DNA from: a virus
Direction: 5' to 3' (one strand)
DNA: 49,894 bases
IMG/VR virus record: IMGVR_UViG_3300050821_005866
Span: 1 to 49,894 of that record
Shown in pieces: positions 19,301-27,400 of the stretch. Every line of letters begins with the position of its first letter. The stretch's first letter is position 1. Under the pieces are notes generated by a model. That model was not told the origin of the DNA and made no database searches. It worked only from the letters and a program-made list of their open reading frames with translations. The position numbers and the translations under genes were made by a program.

Positions 19301-20218
19301 AACGGGGCTACGGAAACAAGTTCAACTGCTACGGAAGCATCTAACTATGCGCACATGATTACGTCGACGGACATATATGTCATTTCTTCCGAATACAGTC
19401 AGTCAGCAAAGAATCTAGTCTCTAAACAAGCGATCGCGTACGGCGCAGATCTGATAGGTGTCCCGGTTATTCCACAGTTATATTATTTTTATAGCAACGG
19501 CAAGATGATAGCTCAGTATGGGTTGACTCTCGGTAAGTCTATTGAAAATCCTAACGTGAGAGCTATACCTCACGATAAGATACAATTGTCCTCCGCTGGC
19601 TCTACCATCTTCAATGGAATTTTTCACTACTGCAGATTTTTCTTAGAGTATGCCAATATGAATAATTTTACGGCTACTATTACTGCTATCGCGGATCCTG
19701 TCATACAGGCAGGTCGCACCTATTTTGATATACAGAATCAGAAATTCGGATATATCTCTAACGTGACTAAAAACTTAGAAGTGGGTGGTACTTACACTTG
19801 TACGTTCACGCTGAAAGCGGTTAGAGATGCTGTGTACGGCGTCTACGTGACAGATAGCGGGAGCTCTTCACCAACACAGCCTCTATCGAGTCCTACTTTT
19901 AGATACTTACCGGAGATGGAGCAATTCATCGGTAAATTTACGGGCAACAATACTATTGTAAAGAATCTGTCTACGACGCAAGTCAGTAAGGCGGGACCCG
20001 CACAGGTCTTCCAGCCTCTACCTACCAGCGCGCGTCTGGCTGCGTTAACTGCAGCATCTTCGCAGCAACCGGGCTCTGTAAATACGCCGGCGACGACGCC
20101 ATCTACGGTTCCTTCACCTGTGCAGTATACTCCCGTAACAATACCTGTCCCTATCGCTTTGCCTCCAGCGCAGACGCCGCCTGTTTACGTATCTATACCA
20201 ATTCCTCCTCCAAAGTAA
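16391..20218 (+). CDS. Large baseplate hub protein
   Basis: This 1275-residue protein lies between the tube-initiator-like and spike genes. Around residues 1107-1147 it has the hub signature of gp27/gpD-type proteins: DPVIQAGRTYFDIQ, FGYISNVTKNLEVGG and TYTCTFTLKAVRD. The first ~1000 residues are mostly Ala/Ser/Gln-rich helices with beta patches, far longer than classical hubs (about 350-400 residues). The last ~45 residues are a Pro-rich tail ending PIPIPPPK-like, possibly an extended linker to the spike. The large N-terminal part may integrate other hub or tape-measure-anchoring functions. Confidence 0.7.
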   Translation: MISSGAGGYPVPPTSGSIPTPTSSPSNQSSDQDISSPLLIDYLKTRCYLYKFTPEVSFGGKVVAPAPPPIPKSTTSVISTKLHAMAAQVYAFNQALLNTFIGNSSADISDNSFAVAKVISTFVNSILVPNNGIVLPTATSSLHISLYDGLVEDANDVAAYLVDRSDGAPPIDSQRQAELLQEVANLETWAASAYAVIINAATSADAATSGIVSSAVAASYTATALQQFKVNRFVYDLNTKDLSRFDLSRFISNYSVQQQLGDISTVGTMSSTVALQNAIIPLQDLGPIASPTSVRRPMFFPNAKGDYAGYVNGLPSAASPSVIPSLDPISLEPISTLQADELMTRIAMAQTLEDDGGAGDGTEQLQSGVTSPYPDAFLTDVDRVEIAIRLRGIANPRKKELIAEYFSTGKVSTDLIRLLPNPAQNTISGQVATAALATSTALSNLVTNGNALPGLTQSQQAIANQLTAKPGDTATQLANLSELLTDAKVDGIAVGDLVQKYDFFSIFVYKHEVSPDAVEETLTLNTNDPYFFDKESLPLVTPFVFYLNNYGPGATNTPTADSRVVPTYASEFNGFVAETTYSSVPGSVNMLNLNLMSSMGLMGATKRIYNATIYQQSVFDAAETFDSDIFNLYQNLYVGKDPLQILTILLDSLYLLRIGLPYQAVQKALSTDQIAQINATVAQTLQASAPSLIAAQQSIAVAAAQRNLQQTSIGGRTVRDSAGNLSSFLDILSMRAFNQFGVDNVSSDGSTAAAGAINLFNMASFLYANVMRQRRFNVRVATESQIAQLDELYGGTGVNTGILPFFLESPENTGTPFGVKGGSGFNDLGAFQPFISSSGQLIAGTAAIPKECDGSGGSILEINPFLDTAGSYLNSSVTSLQTGLQQALDWKTYFVFLSSSFDQFVADLKTPYEIMGDVVSSCYLELFETPGGRFIFRTPQYNNKIPLYRLSSQDGNVQVPAQQTLVTNAANGATETSSTATEASNYAHMITSTDIYVISSEYSQSAKNLVSKQAIAYGADLIGVPVIPQLYYFYSNGKMIAQYGLTLGKSIENPNVRAIPHDKIQLSSAGSTIFNGIFHYCRFFLEYANMNNFTATITAIADPVIQAGRTYFDIQNQKFGYISNVTKNLEVGGTYTCTFTLKAVRDAVYGVYVTDSGSSSPTQPLSSPTFRYLPEMEQFIGKFTGNNTIVKNLSTTQVSKAGPAQVFQPLPTSARLAALTAASSQQPGSVNTPATTPSTVPSPVQYTPVTIPVPIALPPAQTPPVYVSIPIPPPK

Positions 20219-20219
20219 T

Positions 20220-21377
20220 ATGATAACATGGTACGAAGGTGAAATAGTTTCTTATCTACCCCAAGTCGAAACTGGACTCGGGATACTAAGAGCTGTTGTC
20301 CGAGAGCTGACGCAAGGTATTGAGATACAGGGTGTGCAGATGCCCGTTATTAACGGGATGCAGATTTATCCTGCTCCAGCTAATCCTGCGACAGGAACGC
20401 GAGGCACTCGCATCGCTTTTTATAGAGATTCTGCGGCTACTGCAAAATTTGGTTTTATACTGAGTGATCCGGTACCGCTGCATAGTCCTATTGTGTTCGA
20501 TACGGCCACTCTCGCACTGGAGCAGCCTAACGCTCTCCCCTTTGATTACGGCGAAGTGGCGCTAGCCGCTGCGGGCATAGATAATGCTGCGGGTACGAAT
20601 GAGGGAGGACAGCTCTGGCTTCGAAATACCGGAGACGCAGCGCTTCTATCTGGTTCATTCATGCAACGCATCGTCGCGAGCGATTCCTCTAGTTCTATTG
20701 ACATAGAAGGAACTAACGTAGACATTTACGGCCACGGCAACTTGATCGCCACTCATTTTTATGCTATTGACGATGTTCTTGGCGTGACTTCTCTAAGTCT
20801 TGGAATGCGTAATCCTATAACAGGAATTGGATACACTACCTTAGAATGTCACTTCGATGGCTCTTTCACGATAGGAGACTCTTTAGGATTGTCGGGGATT
20901 GAATACAATCTTGTACCCTCATTACCATTCGTCACATTAGTACCGCAGATATCCTTGACGTCTGTACCTTTAGTATCTGAGTTAATCGTTAATCCGAAGG
21001 GATTAACCGTCTTTGGTCCTACTATCGATTTGACTGGTATTACTTCTATCGATGGAGCTACTACGATAACAGGTGCAACAGTTATAACAGGTGCCACTGC
21101 TATTACTGGGGTAACTACTATCACACCAGAATTGAATGTTACAGGAAGTGTTGCTATTGCAGGTTCTCTCGCAGTATTCGGTTCTATAGTTGCTGCGGCG
21201 ACAGGCACGAGTAATGCGCTAACTATAATAGATCTTGAGGCCGCCTTTGAGTATATTGGGCCTATAGTTCCTACAACAAGCCCTCAAGCGGTTCTCGCAG
21301 GAATTCAATATCAAATTCCTGTTAAAACAGCTCTCGGACCAATGTTTTTAGCTTTGAGTCAGACAGGTTGGGCATAA
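20220..21377 (+). CDS. Central spike / baseplate puncturing protein
   Basis: This 385-residue protein follows the hub. An N-terminal OB-like beta domain (VETGLGILRAVVRELTQG, MQIYPAP) is followed by strands and, at about residues 270-320, a repetitive segment with units ITGAT, ITGVT and IAGSLAV that should form a triple-stranded or beta-helical needle. This is the layout of gp5/gpV/VgrG-type spikes. No lysozyme domain is inserted. A HxH metal-binding tip motif was not seen; the C-terminus ends LALSQTGWA. Confidence 0.68.
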   Translation: MITWYEGEIVSYLPQVETGLGILRAVVRELTQGIEIQGVQMPVINGMQIYPAPANPATGTRGTRIAFYRDSAATAKFGFILSDPVPLHSPIVFDTATLALEQPNALPFDYGEVALAAAGIDNAAGTNEGGQLWLRNTGDAALLSGSFMQRIVASDSSSSIDIEGTNVDIYGHGNLIATHFYAIDDVLGVTSLSLGMRNPITGIGYTTLECHFDGSFTIGDSLGLSGIEYNLVPSLPFVTLVPQISLTSVPLVSELIVNPKGLTVFGPTIDLTGITSIDGATTITGATVITGATAITGVTTITPELNVTGSVAIAGSLAVFGSIVAAATGTSNALTIIDLEAAFEYIGPIVPTTSPQAVLAGIQYQIPVKTALGPMFLALSQTGWA

Positions 21378-21378
21378 T

Positions 21379-21951
21379 ATGGGTTTACCAATTCTACAGG
21401 CGGCGCTTAAAAAGCAATTAGAGAACACTGCGAATGCTAGTCTTACCGGCTGGTTGGCCATATCTAGCTTGCTCTGTCTCGAAGAATTTTTACTTTTACT
21501 ATTTACCGCGGGCATATTAGAAGAGTTTAAGGTGGCGTTGGAGGGGCTTATAGCAGCTGCAGCTGCGCAAGTTGCCATCCTCGAGGTAGTTGTCGCGGAG
21601 CTAGAATCTATCAATACGGTCATAAGCACTTTTATCAACACGGTCAAATCATTAATCGCAGCTGCGGCTGCCAAGTTATCAATTTTTCCTTTTAACAATC
21701 CCCTTTTCCAACAGTGCCCCATCGTGCAGGCTATTGAGCAGGATATAACTGTTCTCGTTCAGTCTTCCCTTTCCCCTTTCGCAAAGGTGTATAAAGGTAC
21801 GCTCGCTGATATCAATTTATTGCAATACCAGCTTCTCAGGAACCAAAAAAGTTTACTCCAAATCAATCAAAAGATTGCGGCGTTACAGCAATCGATACTT
21901 GCTTGGCAGGCTATCATAAACGCGATAGCGAATCAGTTCGGTATACATTAA
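21379..21951 (+). CDS. Helical baseplate-region protein
   Basis: This 190-residue protein is almost wholly helical and hydrophobic: LLCLEEFLLLLFTAGI, LIAAAAAQVAILEVVVAEL and SLIAAAAAKLSIF. The two AAAAA helices are similar to each other, suggesting an internal duplication. It sits between spike and gp25-like genes. It may be a baseplate adaptor or membrane-interacting factor released at infection. I do not recognise the family. Confidence 0.6.
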   Translation: MGLPILQAALKKQLENTANASLTGWLAISSLLCLEEFLLLLFTAGILEEFKVALEGLIAAAAAQVAILEVVVAELESINTVISTFINTVKSLIAAAAAKLSIFPFNNPLFQQCPIVQAIEQDITVLVQSSLSPFAKVYKGTLADINLLQYQLLRNQKSLLQINQKIAALQQSILAWQAIINAIANQFGIH

Positions 21952-21959
21952 GAGGTAAA

Positions 21960-22436
21960 ATGGATTTCCTTTTACAGACGCTACCCAATCAAAATAATCC
22001 CTATAATAATACTGTCTTAAATCCCGTTACTGGCTCCTTTTGGGGGCAAGGTACTAACGATTTTATTGTAGATAATACTGGAGATTTCGCCCTCGTCAAT
22101 GGTGAAAATAATCTAGCTCAATCCATATGTAAAATTATCGTGACCACCAGAGGCGACAATACTTTTTTGCCTATGTATGGATCTATCATTAATAGTTTTG
22201 TCGGCTCACCTATTAATATTGATGAACTTCGCGCCAACATAAAGACGGACTTAATCGACACTCTTCGTATATATCAGTTTATTAATCAAGGGAATCCAGA
22301 TCCTAAGGAGCAGATTGATATTTTACAGTCGCTAGCGGTCAACCTAATTCCGGGCGTCAACGGGATCACTGTTACTTTTCAAGTGATTACACTGGCAGGA
22401 ACAGCCGTAGGTAGTACTATAACGGTCGAGGGATAA
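21960..22436 (+). CDS. gp25-like baseplate wedge protein
   Basis: The start at 21960 is chosen because AGAGGTA lies 3-9 nt upstream; the frame is open further but would overlap the previous gene. The 158-residue product shows the gpW/gp25 pattern: a beta N-terminus, ENNLAQSICKIIVTTRGDN, then MYGSIINSFVGSPI and a helix TDLIDTLRIYQFI. In contractile machines gp25 nucleates the wedge and starts sheath polymerisation. It precedes the J-like wedge gene by 2 nt, the usual pairing. Confidence 0.8.
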   Translation: MDFLLQTLPNQNNPYNNTVLNPVTGSFWGQGTNDFIVDNTGDFALVNGENNLAQSICKIIVTTRGDNTFLPMYGSIINSFVGSPINIDELRANIKTDLIDTLRIYQFINQGNPDPKEQIDILQSLAVNLIPGVNGITVTFQVITLAGTAVGSTITVEG

Positions 22437-22438
22437 TT

Positions 22439-23893
22439 ATGATACTTACGGTCACCCAAGTAATTAACAATATGGTCGCGTATATTCAGAATGTCATCCC
22501 TGGATTGTCGCTCTTGGAGGGAACTGTCGCCAGAGATGTCGTCATAGAGTCGCCAGCTCAAGAGTTTGGCCGCGTATGGACTGAATTGGGTAGAGTGGAA
22601 GCTATGCAGACGATGACGGATCCTACTGCATTCATTAACAATGAGCTCGATAATCTCGCTTCCAGCTTTGGTCTTACGCGTAAACCTGGAACAGCCGCAT
22701 TGGGCTCCGTTACATTCTCTCTCGCTAATTTTTCGCCCTCGTCGAGCAATATTACTATTTCTGCGGGCACGGAAATATCGACACAGTCTAGTCTGACTAA
22801 TAATACCGTTGTCACATTTACAACGACTTCAACCGTAACATTCGTGGCCGCCAACGCAAGTACTTTCTACAATCCGCAGAACGGAGACTATGAGATAACT
22901 GTACCTATTCAGGCAACGACTGCCGGTACTCAAGGTAATGTAGCAGCGGGTACGATCAACGTTCTCGTAACCTCTTTACCGAATAATATAACGGTTAGTA
23001 ACTCCAACGCAACTTTTGGAGGATCGGCAGCAGAGTCAGACGCGGCACTTCTCACACGAATTCAACTGAAGTTAGCGGGTACCGCTATGGGTACTCCAAG
23101 CGGAATACTCAGCTTTGTAAATGCAAGCCCCTACGTGATAGCCTCCCTACTAGTGGGTCCTACTGATCCTTTGCTGGTTCGTAGCTCTTATGGCAATGCG
23201 GCAGATGTATATATCATCGGAGATCTTCCAACACCTGTCGTAGAAACGCAAACGTTTACCGCGGGAATAGCTACGTACGTCTTACAGCAGCAACCTGTGG
23301 AGGCGGGATCGGTTAATCAAATCATAGCAGGTACCGTCGGTGGATTGAGTTTTAACTTTGTAGAGGGAACTAATTTCGTAGTCAATCAGGATAACACAAC
23401 ATCTGCGGGTGGATCTGTCAATGCACAGACCTCCGTGACTTTTCTCGGGTCGCCTTTCCCCGATGCGAATACGGGTATTACTATAGATTATTCCGTTAAT
23501 AATCTCATTGTTGATCTGCAGACTTCGATCAACAGCGATACTAATCACATTGTGGGGACAGATATTCTAATAAGAGAAGCCATTCAGGTTCTTGTAGATG
23601 TAAGCGCCTTCATTACTGTCTTTCCAGGCTATACGAAAGCGAATGTAGTCGCGGCGGCAGTCACCAATGTAGATAACCTTTTGAATTCATCTACGCTCGG
23701 ATCTTCCATCAGCGAGTCAGATATTATAGCCACTATTCAAGAAACTCCTGGGGTCAATGCTGTCTCAATACCTATTTTCATATCTATCTCTACTCCAACG
23801 GTTCCCGCGCTCACACCTGTGGTTAATCTTGTGACGGCCGAAAATCAATATTTGAGACCTAACCCGGCTCCTAACTCGATATCAATTACCTAA
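22439..23893 (+). CDS. Baseplate J-like wedge protein
   Basis: This 484-residue protein has the J/gp6 family features: an N-terminal helix, a segment with GSVTFSLANFSPSS, then ITISAGTEIST, later TTAGTQGNVAAGTINVLV and GGSAAESDAALLTRIQLKLAG, in the usual order. It forms the wedge arch of the baseplate. The C-terminal third holds a beta module (TAGIATYVLQ...VNLIVDL-type) and a helical domain. Its partner gp25-like protein is directly upstream. Confidence 0.87.
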   Translation: MILTVTQVINNMVAYIQNVIPGLSLLEGTVARDVVIESPAQEFGRVWTELGRVEAMQTMTDPTAFINNELDNLASSFGLTRKPGTAALGSVTFSLANFSPSSSNITISAGTEISTQSSLTNNTVVTFTTTSTVTFVAANASTFYNPQNGDYEITVPIQATTAGTQGNVAAGTINVLVTSLPNNITVSNSNATFGGSAAESDAALLTRIQLKLAGTAMGTPSGILSFVNASPYVIASLLVGPTDPLLVRSSYGNAADVYIIGDLPTPVVETQTFTAGIATYVLQQQPVEAGSVNQIIAGTVGGLSFNFVEGTNFVVNQDNTTSAGGSVNAQTSVTFLGSPFPDANTGITIDYSVNNLIVDLQTSINSDTNHIVGTDILIREAIQVLVDVSAFITVFPGYTKANVVAAAVTNVDNLLNSSTLGSSISESDIIATIQETPGVNAVSIPIFISISTPTVPALTPVVNLVTAENQYLRPNPAPNSISIT

Positions 23894-23905
23894 CGAGGAT
23901 ATAAA

Positions 23906-24436
23906 ATGTCTAATCCTTCTCCATGGCCCGTAACACCATCAATCGAATCAACTAGCTTAGTAACTCTATTTGATCAACATTCATCAACTCCGACCCCATA
24001 CGCTGGACAGCTATATTTAGTACCTTCTACAGGGATTGTATTCTTGCAGGAAAATCCCCTCCAGACGAATACAGCTGTTCCCACGGGAGTGAGCTGCATT
24101 GAAACATCAGGTCCTCATACAGGTGTACTGAAAGAGGTGTTGATATCTCCTCCGGCAGCTGGACAGTTTTACGTAGATTATTTTAATGGATCAGTACAGT
24201 TCGGAGATGTAGGTGCAACGGTCGCTGTTACGTATCAGGGCGTAGGATCGGTTGTACTCGCTGAGACTATCAACAATATGGTTACGTACATTATAGCGGC
24301 CTCCAGCGCTGCGTCATTTATCGCGCCTAACTTTGTTACAGATCCTGGTTCGCCAGGCGTAGGACAGATTTGGTTTAATACGACGGATAGTCAGTTTAAA
24401 GGATGGAATGGTTCAGCAGTTGTAATACTAGGATAA
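23906..24436 (+). CDS. Small baseplate/fibre protein
   Basis: This 176-residue protein has a Pro/Ser/Thr-rich N-terminus, a beta unit (GQFYVDYFNGSVQFGDV, an A-type module core), a short helix, and a C-terminal DPGSPGVGQIWFNTTDSQFK tip, typical of phage fibre ends. CGAGGATATAAA provides the ribosome site. It probably attaches to the baseplate next to the J-like wedge. Confidence 0.65.
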   Translation: MSNPSPWPVTPSIESTSLVTLFDQHSSTPTPYAGQLYLVPSTGIVFLQENPLQTNTAVPTGVSCIETSGPHTGVLKEVLISPPAAGQFYVDYFNGSVQFGDVGATVAVTYQGVGSVVLAETINNMVTYIIAASSAASFIAPNFVTDPGSPGVGQIWFNTTDSQFKGWNGSAVVILG

Positions 24437-24437
24437 T

Positions 24438-27400
24438 ATGTCAGAATACGGAACGATATTATACACGGGCCGCGGAGGCCCTACTAACTACTACACGGGA
24501 GCTGGTACTGATCAGCCCCAGAGTCTAGATTTCTATCGAACGGATACCGATGGAGACTATGTATTTCACTGGACATTTTTACAATCGTTTGTGAGCCCTC
24601 TCATAAATCCTACGCTCTTTAGCCTCGACTATATCCTGCAGCTAGATACTAATCCAACGTTCAATCTGCCGACAACCTTCGAAACGGTTTCAGGTCAGGC
24701 GGATGTATCTGCTCACGGGAAAAATATATCGGGGCCCTACGCCGCAACGGCTATAGGATCGGGCCTCACTCTTATCATCAATATTGATGGAGACGGACTG
24801 CAGACAGTTACTCTCCCTGCTAACGCTTCAGGGACGGCTATCGCGGCGAGTATTCAGTCGGCTGTACAAGCTTTGACGGCCTTTCACCCCGCTCTGCAGT
24901 CCTCCTATAATAATTTTCTAGCTAACTTCGAGTTGCTCAGCGGTGCGCCTACTTACGTACTATATTCTGGGAGTATAGGTGTGTCTAGTTCGGTGGTTGT
25001 GTTGGGAGGTACTGCCGCTCCGATATTAAATCTGGGGGTGCCTTATGGAGGGATTCAGTCGTTAGGTGGAGAACATGTTTTACAATTTCTACCTGGAGGA
25101 GTGCTGAGTGTAACGGATAGTTCAGGCGTCGTTTACACTGATGTATCCGCAACGACTAACACACCAGGACTTAATCAATTCGTTGTGAGTATTCCTACGG
25201 GTGTGATCACTTTCAACATAGGAAATATTCCAGGCCTTCAAGATACTTTCACCATAATATACTTCCCGGCTACTAGTGCGCCTATTCTTAATTTTCAAGA
25301 CGGTAATGTGGAGAAGGGATTTACGGTACCAGTACCTCCGCGAGTGGCGAGTGCTCCTGTCACCTTCTACGCTAGAGTAGCCGTTAAGTATGGTCCATTC
25401 TCTTATGGAACGTGGTCTTCTACCTTAACTGTTCTGACGATTCCTAACGTCATCAATGAGACGTTCAGTCGTCTGATGTTGGCTCTTCCTGACTTCCACG
25501 TATATCCCACGGATAACGCTTACTTACTTAATGGTTCCCTAGTCGATGGAATAATTCCAAATCCGCTGCCAGCAGGATTGAGTAATATTGCCAAAGTGTA
25601 CTTGGCGTACGCCACACAATTCGATTTAGAGTATCTCGAAAAAGAGAATGCCATAAGAGACGTGAGACAGGATCGTCAGCGCGACGAGCGCTTAGGATCT
25701 ATTCTAGGCGCTCTATATAAGTATCCCCAACCGAAGGGGGTGCAGAACGTAGATTATCGACTAATACTTAGCGATATGAAGGCAGCTTCTCTAGATGGAG
25801 CCACATACGAAGCGGTTAAGTTAGTCGGCGCAGCATTCACGGGTGTCGATCCCACAATATTTCCTATATCGAAAATCCTTAATTTTATTACAGCAAGTTT
25901 TGATACCGAACTTACCGGAGTCAATTATCCTGGAGTCATTCAGAATATAACAGTTGATCCTGTTACTCATATGGCAACATTGTCGGATGGTGTTGCTAAC
26001 GATCCGATTATTCCTGGATCACTCATCTCAGGACCTGTGGCTTCTATTACAGATGGACCCGAATCTATTCCATCTGTCGCGCCTTTCACCCTGACGCTAT
26101 CACAGCTGCCCGCGGATATCCCTACTATCGCTGGATATACGTTCACCACAGGAGCTCCCGCTGTGAATCAGTTCAGCGTGAACTTCGCAGCGCCAGGAGC
26201 GTCCATATCTGGTGCTTCTCCTGCGACTACTACTTCTGGACTGTCCTTCAATATTGATATTAATGGAGATGGAATTCAAACCGTTACAATCGGCGCTCAG
26301 TCATCTGGAGCGAATATTGCCGCAGCGATACAGGCAGTCATTCGTTCGCTCACAGCTAATACTCCATTTAACCAGGCGGCGTACGATGCAACCACTGTTG
26401 TGTACACAACTGTTTACACGCTCACTTCTGGAGCAGGCGGATTAAACTCGAGTGTCATCATCACAGGCTTAGGAGCTGCACCCCTAAAGCTTGGGCAAGC
26501 GAATGGGGGAACTGAAACAGGCCCTTCGGGTGTCGTAACTTTCAACCCATCTAATGCAGGAGATTCTGTTTCAATTACGTACGTACCTAATTACGAGCGC
26601 GGAAATATGGATGTTCCCGGCAGAACACTTATCATCAATATCGATGGTCTTGGACCTCAAACGATTACTCTGGTAGCTAATGCTGCCAACGATTACTTAG
26701 CTACGAAGACAGGCGTCGCGTTAGCTATACAGACTGCGGTCAATAATCTTGGTCCAGCGCCTGCAACTACTCAGTTAGCGCTACTCGCTTCATCGACTAT
26801 TACGAACAGCGGGTCATCTATCATCACGGGTGACGTTGATCTTACTCCGGGTTCCTCCGTAACAGGATTTCCTCCAGGAACATATAGTGGTACACTTAAT
26901 ATAGATAATGCAGCAGCAGCGAATGCTATGGCAGCAGCTAACACTGCATTCACAGCAGGGCAATCTGCGGGACTAGGTGGTACGTTACTCACCGCAGATT
27001 TGAGCACGTACAGTCCTCTACCTCCGGGTAATTACTATTACTCCGCGTCAGGAGGTTTGACAGGTAGCTTAGTTCTGAATGGTACAGCATCCTCCACGTG
27101 GGTTATCTACACGGGGAGCACTTTAACTACTGCTTCCGCCTCCTCCGTTACGATGACAGGAGGAGCTTTAGCGAAAAATGTGTTATGGGTTGTAGGTAGC
27201 TCTGCGACATTTGGAACTTCAACTTCTTTCCAGGGAAATGTTATCGCACACGCGAGCATCACGTTGAATGGTGCCGACGCTATGAATGGACAGTTATCGG
27301 CTCTCACAGGGGCAATAACTATCGCGACCGCTAGTACAGTTGTTGGATCTACTCAACCAGCTGCTCCAGGATCCCAGACAGCTTACACTGATTTCGCGGC

